51,951 nt of DNA from UBA3871 sp041797745 (GTDB lineage: Bacteria > Bacillota > Clostridia > Peptostreptococcales > Anaerovoracaceae): contig JBHBZU010000044.1 of the NCBI GenBank assembly GCA_041797745.1, positions 1 through 51,951 of the forward strand, given 5' to 3'. A model generated the notes under the pieces. It was not told the DNA's origin. It searched no databases and saw only the letters and a list, made by a program, of their open reading frames with translations. This document shows positions 16,278 through 25,208 of this stretch, in pieces. A program made the position numbers and the translations under genes. Position 1 is the stretch's first letter. Each line of letters starts with the position of its first letter.

Positions 16278-17735
16278 ATGATTGAACTGAAAAACATAAC
16301 TTTCTCATACGAGAGACGGGAGCAAGGCGGTTTGCGGAATATTAACCTGACTGTCAAAAATGGAGAGTGCATCCTGCTGTGCGGGCGAAGCGGCTGCGGA
16401 AAAACAACAATCACTCGACTTGTAAACGGACTCATCCCCCGATTTTATGACGGAGAATTAACAGGCCAGGTTGTGATTGATGGCAAAGATATTGCTGACC
16501 TGACTATGTATGAAATATCAGAAAAGGTAGGAAGCGTATTCCAAAACCCGCGCACACAATTTTTCAATACTGACAGTGACAGCGAAATTGTGTTTGGCCT
16601 TGAAAATCAAGGAATGCCAACGGAGGAATTGCGCCAAAGAGTAGAAACCACAGCGGCGGATTTAGAAATCCAGTCAACGCGTAATCGTTCCCTACACGCA
16701 TTGTCCGGCGGCGAAAAGCAGAAAGTTGCGTTCGCCTCAGTTTATGCTATGAACCCGGACATTTACTTGCTGGACGAGCCATCCTCTAATCTGGATATGG
16801 ATGCCATACAAGATTTAAGAAAGCATCTGAAACTTGTTAAGCAACAGGGAAAGACCATTTTAATTGCGGAACATCGACTCTATTATTTGATGGATGTTGT
16901 GGATCGTATTGTCTATATGGAGCAGGGACAAATCGCTGGGATTTACACGCCAGAGCAATTCAGGGCTATTGAAAAAGACGAGCGGAAACGCATGGGACTC
17001 CGGGCCGTGGATCTCCATGAAGTACATCCGCAATTCACAAGTCCAGGCGCGACAGAGAATAAAATCCTGAAATTGCAGGATGTGGGCTTGTATTATAAGA
17101 AACAGGCCATTGTGGAACATATCAACCTTTCAGCAGGAATTGGAGAAATCATCGGTGTTGTCGGCCATAACGGGGCAGGAAAGACAACTCTCTCCCGTAC
17201 TCTGTGTGGATTACATAAAGAAGCCAGTGGACAATTCCTGTGGAATGAAAAACCACAGGACAGGAAAGAAAGGCTACGTCGCTCCTACATTGTCATGCAG
17301 GATGTCAACTTTGAATTATTTGCTGATAGTGTAGAAGCGGAATGCTCCTTTGGTATCCGCAATCCAGACAAATCACTAATTGAAACAACAATGGATAGCC
17401 TGGGCTTATTACCCTATCGCACCCATCATCCGAACACACTCAGCGGGGGACAAAAGCAGAGGGTGGCGGTTGCTGTCAGCATGATTTGTGGAAAAGAGCT
17501 TTTAGTATTTGATGAACCCACAAGCGGTTTGGATTTCGATAGTATGGAGCAGGTTGCGTTGCTGATCCAAAAGCTTTCTGCTATGGGGAAAGTAATTTTT
17601 GTCGTAACCCACGATTATGAATTTGTCTGCCGTACCTGTTCCCGCGTTCTTCATATTGACCACGGAGAGCAGTGCGATGATCTTCCGTTGGTTCCGGATA
17701 ATGAAGAAAATCTAAAAAAACTATTTTCTATATAG
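16278..17735 (+). CDS. Fused double ATPase (A) component of an ECF transporter
   Basis: 485 residues with two complete nucleotide-binding domains in one chain. Domain 1 has GRSGCGKTT, LSGGEKQKV and IYLLDEPSSNLD. Domain 2 has GHNGAGKTT, LSGGQKQRV and LLVFDEPTSGLD. All catalytic residues are present in both. Most ECF transporters use two separate A proteins, but fused forms are common with MptD-type systems. GGGGAGG lies just before the T-component stop, and the start follows with no gap. Confidence 0.85.
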   Translation: MIELKNITFSYERREQGGLRNINLTVKNGECILLCGRSGCGKTTITRLVNGLIPRFYDGELTGQVVIDGKDIADLTMYEISEKVGSVFQNPRTQFFNTDSDSEIVFGLENQGMPTEELRQRVETTAADLEIQSTRNRSLHALSGGEKQKVAFASVYAMNPDIYLLDEPSSNLDMDAIQDLRKHLKLVKQQGKTILIAEHRLYYLMDVVDRIVYMEQGQIAGIYTPEQFRAIEKDERKRMGLRAVDLHEVHPQFTSPGATENKILKLQDVGLYYKKQAIVEHINLSAGIGEIIGVVGHNGAGKTTLSRTLCGLHKEASGQFLWNEKPQDRKERLRRSYIVMQDVNFELFADSVEAECSFGIRNPDKSLIETTMDSLGLLPYRTHHPNTLSGGQKQRVAVAVSMICGKELLVFDEPTSGLDFDSMEQVALLIQKLSAMGKVIFVVTHDYEFVCRTCSRVLHIDHGEQCDDLPLVPDNEENLKKLFSI

Positions 17736-17765
17736 CCGTTGAATGGATATGAAAGGAGTGAGTTT

Positions 17766-19532
17766 ATGCAGAAGGAGAAAAAGAGCACTTCAATCAGGCT
17801 CTTGCTCCAATGGGCTGGAAAAGAAAAATATTGGATGTATCTGGCGGTCATCTTATCCTTTTTCAGTGGAATTTGTACCATGATCCCTTATTACGGGATT
17901 TACAGTCTGATGAGTGCTGTCTATACAGGAACCTGTACCACAGAATTTGTTATTCGGGATGCTGGCATAATCGCTGGCGGTATCGTTATCCGGTTTTTAT
18001 TGTTTGGTGCATCTGGTGTGGCATCTCACAAAGGGGCCTATCGTGCATTGCTGAAGGTGCGCTGTATGGTAATCGACCACATGGCAAAAGTACCTCTTGG
18101 TGCGCTGAATGAACGCAGCACCGGCGAGATTAAAACGGTTCTGAATGAGGACATTGAAAAGCTGGAACTGTTTCTGGCCCACAATGTGCCTGAATTGATC
18201 TGTTACCTTATAGGGCCGGTGGTGGTGTTTATTTACCTTCTGACTGTCAATGTGCCTTTGGCATTGGTATCGCTGGTGCCTTTGATATTGGCGCTATTCG
18301 TCATGTGCGGGATGTTTATGGGAGCATCCAGCATGATGGGGCGTGCCAACCAATCTGTTGCTAATCTGAACTCCGTAATGGTGGAGTATATCAGCGGTAT
18401 GAAGCTGGTAAAAGCCTATAACATGGGAAGTAAATCATTTCAGAAATTTTCTGCTGCTGTAAAAGAGGAAAATGATGTTTGGAATGAAATGTCTAAACGG
18501 ATGGGGCCATTTTACGCTTCTTTTATCGTTGTGATTGAGTGCGGGATGCTGTTGCTGGTGCCACTGGGCGGTATGTTTTTCTTGAATGGTTCCATTACAG
18601 CCAGTGTATTCCTGTTGTTTGCTTTTGTCGGTTCCATGTACCTGACGGAGATCCGTCCTTTGCAGGAAATATCCAGCAATATGGCGCAGGTACTTAAGGC
18701 GGTTACAAAAACAGAGGAAATTTTAGAGCTGCCGCTTTATGAGGGTGGCGGTGATTTTCCACAGGCACACGACATTGAACTGCGGAATGTACGGTTTTCT
18801 TACGATTGTAAGGTAAATGTTCTGGAACATTGTAATCTAAAAGTCAAAAATGGAGAGCGTATGGCTCTGGTAGGTCGCTCTGGCGCAGGAAAAAGCACTG
18901 TGATTGAATTAATTTCCCGTTTTTACGATGTGCAGGAAGGCGAGGTACTGATAGGCGGTAAGAATGTCAAGGAGATCAACTACGAAACACTTTTGCAGAA
19001 TATAGCGATTGTATTCCAAAAGACCTTTCTTACCCGTGACAGCGTGTTTGAAAATATCCGTATGGGCAGCAATGTCACTCTGGAAGAAGTGCGGGCTGCC
19101 GCAAAAGAAGCTCAGATTGATGATTTTATCATGTCTTTACCAGACGGTTACGATACGAAGGTGGGGAGTTTCGGTTCCCGCTTCTCCGGCGGCGAAAAGC
19201 AGCGGATTGCAATAGCGCGTGCTATCTTGAAAAATGCACCTATTCTGATTTTAGACGAGGCTACAAGTGCTGCAGACCCCGAAAATCAGGTGGAGATTGA
19301 TAAGGCTATTGAAAACCTGTGCAAAGGCAAGACGGTAATTGTTGTTGCTCACCGTTTGGGGGCCTTGAAAATGTGCAATCGGGTAGCCGTTGTTGAAAAT
19401 CACACGATTACGAGTGTAGGAACACATGATGAAGTCCGGCAGGATAATGCTTATTACAATCAGGCATGGACAGATTATGAAACGGCCCGCAATATTACTT
19501 ATCAGTTGGAAGGATGTGCAGATCATGCGTGA
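17766..19532 (+). CDS. ABC transporter, permease-ATPase, first half of a heterodimer
   Basis: 588 residues from ATG 17766 (AAAGGAGTGA upstream; a TTG at 17739 is less likely). Six membrane helices of the type-I exporter fold are followed by an ATPase with GRSGAGKST, FSGGEKQRI and ILILDEATSAAD. Pairs of this kind next to ECF or AraC genes resemble YbtP/YbtQ and IrtA/IrtB, which have the exporter fold but import siderophores. Direction and ligand are not visible in the sequence. Its relatives at 26321 and 28069 share the N-terminal pattern WAG-K-K/E-Y...VPLG. Confidence 0.8.
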   Translation: MQKEKKSTSIRLLLQWAGKEKYWMYLAVILSFFSGICTMIPYYGIYSLMSAVYTGTCTTEFVIRDAGIIAGGIVIRFLLFGASGVASHKGAYRALLKVRCMVIDHMAKVPLGALNERSTGEIKTVLNEDIEKLELFLAHNVPELICYLIGPVVVFIYLLTVNVPLALVSLVPLILALFVMCGMFMGASSMMGRANQSVANLNSVMVEYISGMKLVKAYNMGSKSFQKFSAAVKEENDVWNEMSKRMGPFYASFIVVIECGMLLLVPLGGMFFLNGSITASVFLLFAFVGSMYLTEIRPLQEISSNMAQVLKAVTKTEEILELPLYEGGGDFPQAHDIELRNVRFSYDCKVNVLEHCNLKVKNGERMALVGRSGAGKSTVIELISRFYDVQEGEVLIGGKNVKEINYETLLQNIAIVFQKTFLTRDSVFENIRMGSNVTLEEVRAAAKEAQIDDFIMSLPDGYDTKVGSFGSRFSGGEKQRIAIARAILKNAPILILDEATSAADPENQVEIDKAIENLCKGKTVIVVAHRLGALKMCNRVAVVENHTITSVGTHDEVRQDNAYYNQAWTDYETARNITYQLEGCADHA

Positions 19533-21231
19533 AAAGCCATTAAAGAAAAATAGCCGGTTTTATCTTGGTATGGTTCTAAATGTTGTAGAAGGTATGCTGT
19601 CCGGTTTTAACTTTCTGCTCCTTTATGAAGCAATGAAAATGCTGTGGAATGGTACAATCAACTCGCCCTCCCTGCTCCGGCTTTCTCTGTTTTTAGGCGG
19701 CATTTTCATTCTGCGTATTATGATTTACAGCGTTGGCTATACACAAAGTCAGATCGGTGGTGCAGCGGTCAGCAACCGTACCCGGCTATTCCTGGGAGAT
19801 AAAATAAAGCGCATACCTCTGTCCAGATTTACGCAAGGCCAGACTGGACAATACATCAACATCGTTACCAGCGATGTCAACAACTATGAAAAAATCCTCA
19901 CCCATACGGTCGGGGACATTGTTAAGCACATCACCTTTTGCACCATGATGATTATTTTTGTGGGCTGTATCTGGCTGCCGGGAGGCATCATCCTTGCCTG
20001 CGTCGAATTGGTTTTAATTCCGTTCCTTTGGCTCTCTTTTCGGGTTGTCCGCAAGTATGGTACAGAGAAAAATGCCGTCAGCGCCGAAACGGTCAGCAGT
20101 ATTGTGGAATATGCCACGGGCATTCAGACCTTTCGAGCCTATGGTATTGGCGGAACAAAAAATGAGACGGTAACATCTACTCTAAAACATTTCAGTGATG
20201 TGAGCTACAACTACGAGAAACAAGGTATTCCGACAAATGCAATACAATGTATCTTTCTGTGGATCGGACTACCTGTAATGATATGGGCGGCTTCTATCCC
20301 TATGCTGTCCGGAAAACTGGACCCGATTTCCTATTTGTTAATTTGTATGCTGCCCATGCTGCTTGCAAAACTTTCGGACTCCATCTCCCGTGGCCTGATG
20401 AGTTACAAAAACTTGAAAATCTCCAAAGATAAAGTTGTAGACATTATTGAAGAACCAGAGGAAACCGGCAGTATGGAGCCGCTTCATACTGCCACACATG
20501 AAATCACCTTCGACAATGTGGACTTCTCGTATGTACCTGGAGAGCCGGTGCTGAAACACGCCACCTTTACGGTGCCAGACCAGAAGCTCACGGCCATTGT
20601 CGGGGACTCCGGTTCCGGTAAATCCACCATTCTGAACCTGATTGCAAAATACTACGAGACAAATGGGGGAACTATTTTCATCGGAGGCAAACCAATCAAC
20701 CATGTGGCTGCCGAGCGCGTGCTGGAACAAATCTCTATGGTAGACCAGGATGTATTTCTCTTTGATGATACCATTCGTGAGAACATCCGGCACGCCCGCC
20801 CCAACGCCACGGACGAGGAAATCGAGGCTGCCTGCCGGGAGGCTAATTGTGACGGCTTCATCCGCAAGATGGAAAAGGGATACGATACGCCGACCGGCGA
20901 AAACGGAAACCTTCTCTCTGGCGGTGAGCGCCAGAGAATTTCAATCGCCCGCGCTATTCTGAAAAATAGCCCGATCCTGCTTTTGGATGAGGCAACAGCA
21001 TCCCTTGACATCGAGAACGAGCTGGCAGTTAAGCAGGCCATAGCCAATCTTCTGAAAGAGAAAAAGACTGTGGTAATGATTGCTCATACCCTTTCCATCG
21101 TCAAAAATGCAGATCAAATCCTTGTGGTATCTGATGGGAAAATTGCTGAAGTCGGTACTCACGATGAATTGCTGGCTAAAGACGGAAAGTATGCAGCCAT
21201 GTGGAACGCCGAACAGAAATTATCTGCATAA
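19525..21231 (+). CDS. ABC transporter, permease-ATPase, second half of the heterodimer
   Basis: 568 residues from ATG 19525, which overlaps the previous gene by eight bases, with GGAAGGA upstream. An apparent longer frame from 19426 lies within the neighbour and has no start signal. Six membrane segments, then GDSGSGKST, LSGGERQRI and ILLLDEATASLD. The base composition (GC-rich wobble positions) differs from the chromosomal pair at 26321-29808, which fits horizontal acquisition. It completes the pair with the gene before it. Confidence 0.8.
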   Translation: MREKPLKKNSRFYLGMVLNVVEGMLSGFNFLLLYEAMKMLWNGTINSPSLLRLSLFLGGIFILRIMIYSVGYTQSQIGGAAVSNRTRLFLGDKIKRIPLSRFTQGQTGQYINIVTSDVNNYEKILTHTVGDIVKHITFCTMMIIFVGCIWLPGGIILACVELVLIPFLWLSFRVVRKYGTEKNAVSAETVSSIVEYATGIQTFRAYGIGGTKNETVTSTLKHFSDVSYNYEKQGIPTNAIQCIFLWIGLPVMIWAASIPMLSGKLDPISYLLICMLPMLLAKLSDSISRGLMSYKNLKISKDKVVDIIEEPEETGSMEPLHTATHEITFDNVDFSYVPGEPVLKHATFTVPDQKLTAIVGDSGSGKSTILNLIAKYYETNGGTIFIGGKPINHVAAERVLEQISMVDQDVFLFDDTIRENIRHARPNATDEEIEAACREANCDGFIRKMEKGYDTPTGENGNLLSGGERQRISIARAILKNSPILLLDEATASLDIENELAVKQAIANLLKEKKTVVMIAHTLSIVKNADQILVVSDGKIAEVGTHDELLAKDGKYAAMWNAEQKLSA

Positions 21232-21242
21232 GGGAGGTCTTA

Positions 21243-21340
21243 ATAAAACTTCATGCGTCCGGGGAGGACTATCTGGAAGCCATCCTTGTTCTCCAAAAGA
21301 AACTTGGTATGGTGCGCTCCGTAGATGTGGGCCGCGAGGT
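21243..21340 (+). pseudogene. 5' remnant of a DtxR/MntR-type metal regulator
   Basis: After GGGAGG comes KLHASGEDYLEAILVLQKK, then LGMVRSVDVGREV: the first helices of DtxR/MntR-family repressors. The expected start codon reads ATA (21243-21245) instead of ATG. After about 30 codons the match ends and unrelated sequence runs to a stop at 21417-21419, next to the fprA stop. It is broken at both ends and marks the right edge of the acquired module. Confidence 0.65.
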
Positions 21341-21422
21341 TGCCGATCCCCGCCATCTCCATTCGCATACACTGTTTTTTCAATGTTTGCGACGGTTTTA
21401 TCAATACTTTTCCCTGTAAGCC

Positions 21423-22628
21423 TTATTTCATAGAATCAATAATCGCATCTGCCAAGGTATCCAGTTCCTTGTCACTTTGCCCGTTAACTGCGGATGTTAC
21501 AGTTACATTAGGGTCGACTATGCTCATTTCTTTCATTTCATCAAGAGCTTCAGCAATTAGAGAAGCGGCTTTTGGCGCCCAAGAACCGTTTTCCATGATT
21601 GCGCAGGTTCTCTTTTGAAGATTCAGAGCTTTCATATCCATCAGGAAGTTGTGCATTGGAGGGAAAATCCCTAAGTTATATGTAACAGACGCGAACACAA
21701 TGTGGCTGTATTTGAACAAATCTGAAATCAGGAAAGAAACGTGGGTCTTTGAGACGTCATACATTCTAACCTTTGTCATGCCCTTTTCGCATAGCTTGGA
21801 GGCCAGCAATGTGGCAGCACTTTCGGTGTTGCCGTACATTGAAGCATAGACAATCATAACACCTTTTTCTTCAGGCTCATAAGTCGCCCAATGAACATAC
21901 TTGTCAATGAACCACATTAAGTCCTCTCCGGCTTTCCAAACAGGACCATGAAGCGGACATACATATTTAATATCGTTAACAGGTGCTTTCCCAAGCAAAC
22001 TCATTACATGAGGCCCGTACTTACCGACGATGTTAGTGTAATATCTTCTCGCGTCGTCAATCCATTCGTTTTTGAAGTCAAATTCATCAGCAAACAGTTT
22101 TCCGTCTAAAGTTCCGAAAGAACCAAAAGCGTCAGCGGAGAACAGGATACCCTCTGTGATTTCAAAGGATACCATTGCTTCCGGCCAGTGAACCATTGGC
22201 GCGTTTACGAAAGTGATTTTGTGTTTGCCAAATTCAAAAACATCTCCCTCTTTAACTTCGATGGTTCTTCCGTCAATGTGGAAGCCGAATTGGTGCATTA
22301 GCATAAATGCCTTTTCGTTTGAAATAACCTTTGTTTCAGGATATCTGATAAGGACTTCTTCCAAGCAAGCGGCATGATCCGGCTCCATGTGATTGATTAC
22401 CACATAATCGAGCTTTCTGCCTGCAAGGACTTTTTCAAGGCTTTCAAGCATGTCTCTGCAAACAGACCAATCAACTGTATCAAAAAGTACATTTTTTTCA
22501 TCTAAAAGAACGTAAGAATTGTATGAAACGCCTCTTTCTATTGGATGGATATTTTCAAATAAATGAAGTCTTCTATCATTGCCGCCAATCCAGTAAAGAC
22601 TATCTGTAATTTTTCTTGTGTAACTCAT
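21423..22628 (-). CDS. fprA: Flavodiiron protein (FprA type), without rubredoxin
   Basis: 401 residues. The N-terminal metallo-beta-lactamase-like domain has the diiron ligands in HMEPDH (about residues 80-85), MVHWPE, SADAFG and LHGPVW. The C-terminal flavodoxin domain begins VMIVYASMYGNTESAA (about 254) and binds FMN. It reduces O2 to water and/or NO to N2O in the cytoplasm and protects anaerobic enzymes. AAGGAGG precedes the start at 22628. It lies 12 bases after the acyl-CoA dehydrogenase-rubredoxin fusion and is probably cotranscribed, so the fused rubredoxin is a plausible electron donor. Confidence 0.9.
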   Translation of the reverse strand: MSYTRKITDSLYWIGGNDRRLHLFENIHPIERGVSYNSYVLLDEKNVLFDTVDWSVCRDMLESLEKVLAGRKLDYVVINHMEPDHAACLEEVLIRYPETKVISNEKAFMLMHQFGFHIDGRTIEVKEGDVFEFGKHKITFVNAPMVHWPEAMVSFEITEGILFSADAFGSFGTLDGKLFADEFDFKNEWIDDARRYYTNIVGKYGPHVMSLLGKAPVNDIKYVCPLHGPVWKAGEDLMWFIDKYVHWATYEPEEKGVMIVYASMYGNTESAATLLASKLCEKGMTKVRMYDVSKTHVSFLISDLFKYSHIVFASVTYNLGIFPPMHNFLMDMKALNLQKRTCAIMENGSWAPKAASLIAEALDEMKEMSIVDPNVTVTSAVNGQSDKELDTLADAIIDSMK

Positions 22629-22640
22629 TATATTTCCTCC

Positions 22641-24545
22641 TTATTTAACCTCGATGAAACCTGTCTTTTCTTCGCCGCAGTCCGGGCAAATCCATTCTTC
22701 CGGCAATGCCTCAAACAATGTTCCCGCCTTTACACCGTTTTCATAATCCCCAACTTCAGGATCATATTCATAGCCACAGCCGTTACATACATAGTGAGGC
22801 AGTGCAGGAGGGGCTTTCTTAATGAAAGGCTTTTTCATCTTCACCATAGGAGGAGCCGGTTTCTTTTTCCCTGTATCCAGTGCGTCTGTTAGCAGTGGCA
22901 GGATTTCGTTTAAGTCGCCAACGATACCATAGTCACAGTTCTTAAAGATTCGAGCGTTTGCGTTATTGTTAATGGCAACAATGGTTGTTGCGTCTTTTAT
23001 CCCTTTCAAATGCTGACCCGCTCCGGAGATTCCGCAAGCAATATATAAGTTTCCGCTAAACTTCTGACCGGACATTCCCACATATCTGTCAATAGGCACA
23101 TATTGCAATGTTTCGGCAACAGGTCTTGAAGAACCGATAGCAGCTCCCACATTTCTTGCCAAATCTTCGATTAACTTCATATTCTCTTTGGCACCGATTC
23201 CCTTACCGGCACTGACAACTCTTTCCGCGTCAACAATAGGGGTATCTAGGGCAATTCCAACTGTAAAGTCATAGCCATCACCCTTTAGAGACTCTACTAA
23301 AGCTGTTACCTTTTCGGCAGCGGAACCGTCCTTAAAAATCATCTTTTTTCTAGCACCGGTTTCGCCTTGAGACTTCTTTCTCGGAGTATCCGCATTCTGC
23401 TTAAGTTTTCCTAAAATATGAGAGGCGATAACGACCCTCTGAATTTCATTGGTACCCTCGTATATGGTTGTGATTCTGGCGTCTCTGTAAGCTCGTTCAA
23501 CTTCCATACCCTTTAAATAGCCACTTCCGCCGAATACCTGAAGCGCGTCAGTTACTACTTCAAGGCATATATCAGAAGCGTACATCTTTGCCATTGCGCT
23601 TTCTAAACCATAAGGCTCGTGAGCTTCTTTTAGTTCGGCTGCGCTGTAAACTAAAAATCTGGCACATCTGATTTTAGTCGCCATATTGGCAATTTTAAAA
23701 GAAATTGCTTGATTTACGCCAATAGGCGCACCGAACTGCTCTCTTTCCTTAGCATATTCTACAGCAGCTTCGTAAGCTCCTTGGGCAATGCCGAGAGCCT
23801 GAGAAGCAATGCCGATTCTACCGCCATCGAGAGTTGACATTGCAATTTTAAATCCGTCACCCTCACGACCTAAAAGGTTTTCCTTTGGCACTTTCACGTC
23901 ATTGAACAGCAATTCGGCAGTTGAAGAGGAGCGGATACCCAATTTGTCATAATGGTCTCCGAAAGTAAAACCCTCCCAGCCCTTTTCAACGATAAATGCG
24001 CTGATTCCCTTTGTGCCGATGTTTTGAGTTGTAACTGCAAACACAACGTAAGTATCAGCCTTGTCGGCGTTGGTTATAAAGATTTTATTTCCGTTCAGAA
24101 TGTAGTGGTCGCCCTGCAAAACCGCTGTGGTTTCAGTACCGCCGGCGTCAGAACCCGCATTAGGTTCAGTTAATCCGAAAGCGCCGATTTTCTCACCTTT
24201 AGCAAGGGGCACTAAATATTTTTTCTTCTGTTCTTCTGTACCGAAAGCAGCTATCGGATACGCACCAAGAGAAACATGAGCGGATAATATTACACCTGTA
24301 CCGCCATCAACTCTGGCAAGTTCCTCTACTGCAATAGCGTAGCTTAGCACATCTTTTCCTGCGCCACCATATTCTTTAGGGTAAGGCAAGCCCATAATAC
24401 CCATTCGTCCCAATTCTTTTATCTGTTCTGTGGGAAACTCATTTTTCTGATCCCACATAAATGCATAAGGCTTGATTTCTTTTTCTGCAAATTCTCTGAT
24501 TTTTGCACGCAATTCCTCGTGCTTTTCACTGACTTTAAAAAGCAT
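22641..24545 (-). CDS. Acyl-CoA dehydrogenase - EtfA FAD domain - rubredoxin fusion
   Basis: 634 residues from ATG 24545 (GGAGG five bases upstream). Residues 1-385 are a complete acyl-CoA dehydrogenase: FGLTEPNAGSDAG, and IYEGTNEIQR with catalytic Glu363. Residues about 400-560 match the C-terminal FAD domain of ETF alpha (SSRPVAET, then LYIACGISGAGQHL, TIVAINNNANARIF, CDYGIVGD). Pro/Lys linker, then rubredoxin at 585-634 with C587/C590 and C620/C623. The fusion could pass electrons from acyl-CoA through FAD to the iron centre and on to the flavodiiron protein encoded next. No etfB is present in the window. Substrate chain length is not known. Confidence 0.85.
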   Translation of the reverse strand: MLFKVSEKHEELRAKIREFAEKEIKPYAFMWDQKNEFPTEQIKELGRMGIMGLPYPKEYGGAGKDVLSYAIAVEELARVDGGTGVILSAHVSLGAYPIAAFGTEEQKKKYLVPLAKGEKIGAFGLTEPNAGSDAGGTETTAVLQGDHYILNGNKIFITNADKADTYVVFAVTTQNIGTKGISAFIVEKGWEGFTFGDHYDKLGIRSSSTAELLFNDVKVPKENLLGREGDGFKIAMSTLDGGRIGIASQALGIAQGAYEAAVEYAKEREQFGAPIGVNQAISFKIANMATKIRCARFLVYSAAELKEAHEPYGLESAMAKMYASDICLEVVTDALQVFGGSGYLKGMEVERAYRDARITTIYEGTNEIQRVVIASHILGKLKQNADTPRKKSQGETGARKKMIFKDGSAAEKVTALVESLKGDGYDFTVGIALDTPIVDAERVVSAGKGIGAKENMKLIEDLARNVGAAIGSSRPVAETLQYVPIDRYVGMSGQKFSGNLYIACGISGAGQHLKGIKDATTIVAINNNANARIFKNCDYGIVGDLNEILPLLTDALDTGKKKPAPPMVKMKKPFIKKAPPALPHYVCNGCGYEYDPEVGDYENGVKAGTLFEALPEEWICPDCGEEKTGFIEVK

Positions 24546-24794
24546 ATAATACCTCCAATAATCTAAAACTAACCGCACTAAACAATAACTTTTTTAAAAT
24601 TTATTATATTTATACACAGAGTTGTATGATTAAAACATAGAAAATTGAAAAAATTATTTATTAGGCTAAAGCAAATTAAAATATCGGCGTATTATCGGCA
24701 TAAAACCTTAAAAACAACGGGGGTTATCATGCAACAAATAAACTGACTGGAATTTACGGAAAAGGGAAAGACTAAACAAAATTAAAATAAGCTA

Positions 24795-24831
24795 TTGACA
24801 AACAATACCCAACGGAGTTAGTATGTCTAAC
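24795..24831 (+). promoter_or_regulatory. Promoter with overlapping palindrome, DUF3793 operon
   Basis: TTGACA at 24795-24800 and a -10-like TAGTAT at 24819-24824 (18-base spacer). The palindrome GTTAG-TATGT-CTAAC (24817-24831) covers the -10, so a bound repressor would block the start. The same GTTAG/CTAAC arms occur at 14866 and 24945. Confidence 0.5.
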
Positions 24832-24910
24832 GTAAGGGGATTGGAAAAAATTATAGTTTTCGAAAAGGCTTTGTAAAGGGAAATATCAACAGCCAAAAAA
24901 GCTTTGAAAA

Positions 24911-24932
24911 AGCGTATGCGGTGGCATACGCT
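24911..24932. repeat. Perfect 9-bp hairpin
   Basis: AGCGTATGC (24911-24919), loop GGTG, GCATACGCT (24924-24932), with A-runs on the right and left. In the leader of the DUF3793 operon it could fold in the transcript; on the minus strand it resembles a terminator with five T. Confidence 0.6.
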
Positions 24933-24944
24933 AAAAAAAGACCA

Positions 24945-24968
24945 TGCGGTTAGCATATGCTAACCGCA
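24945..24968. promoter_or_regulatory. 24-bp perfect palindrome with TGCGGTTAG half-sites
   Basis: Half-site TGCGGTTAGCAT is followed at once by its exact complement. The core is GTTAG-CATATG-CTAAC. A third copy of the half-site (CTAACCGCA) is at 24569-24577. This suggests a dimeric regulator site, possibly DtxR-like; a plain hairpin in RNA is the alternative. Confidence 0.55.
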
Positions 24969-25208
24969 CATGCCTAAAGCTGAAAGCTCCATAAAATCTA
25001 TTGGAAACAAATGCTACTGACGGTATTTTGATGATGGTATCTAACATATTTGGAATGAAGCTACAACACTTTAGGCAATAAACAACATCAGGCACTAAAA
25101 AAGTAAGTTTAGTGATAAAAAAATCACTAATGACTATCGGCAGGGTTTAGCAAAACTTGTGGGCAAGGCTTAACAAAACTGCCCAAATAAAAAAAGGAGG
25201 AAAATGAC

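Larger units (their letters stand above)
13661..21420. mobile_element. Acquired AraC-ECF-ABC transport module
   Basis: GC content and codon choice differ from both flanks. A truncated element regulator lies on the left and a truncated DtxR-type gene on the right. The right join with the chromosome lies between about 21340 and 21422, just past the fprA stop. No terminal repeats were recognised. Confidence 0.55.
24546..25208. other. Divergent control region between the fprA and DUF3793 operons
   Basis: 663 bases without a gene. Contents are given separately: a plus promoter with overlapping palindrome, a 9-bp hairpin and a 24-bp palindrome. There is also a CTAACCGCA half-site at 24569-24577 just upstream of the dehydrogenase gene and a TTAGGCTAA palindrome at 24661-24669. 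A TATAAATATAATAAA stretch at about 24597-24611 (minus strand) is a likely -10 for the leftward operon. Confidence 0.5.

Noticed and set aside
21423..22628. fprA truncated by the adjacent insertion
   Set aside because: The protein has full length and a normal C-terminal helix, so the insertion lies just outside it.
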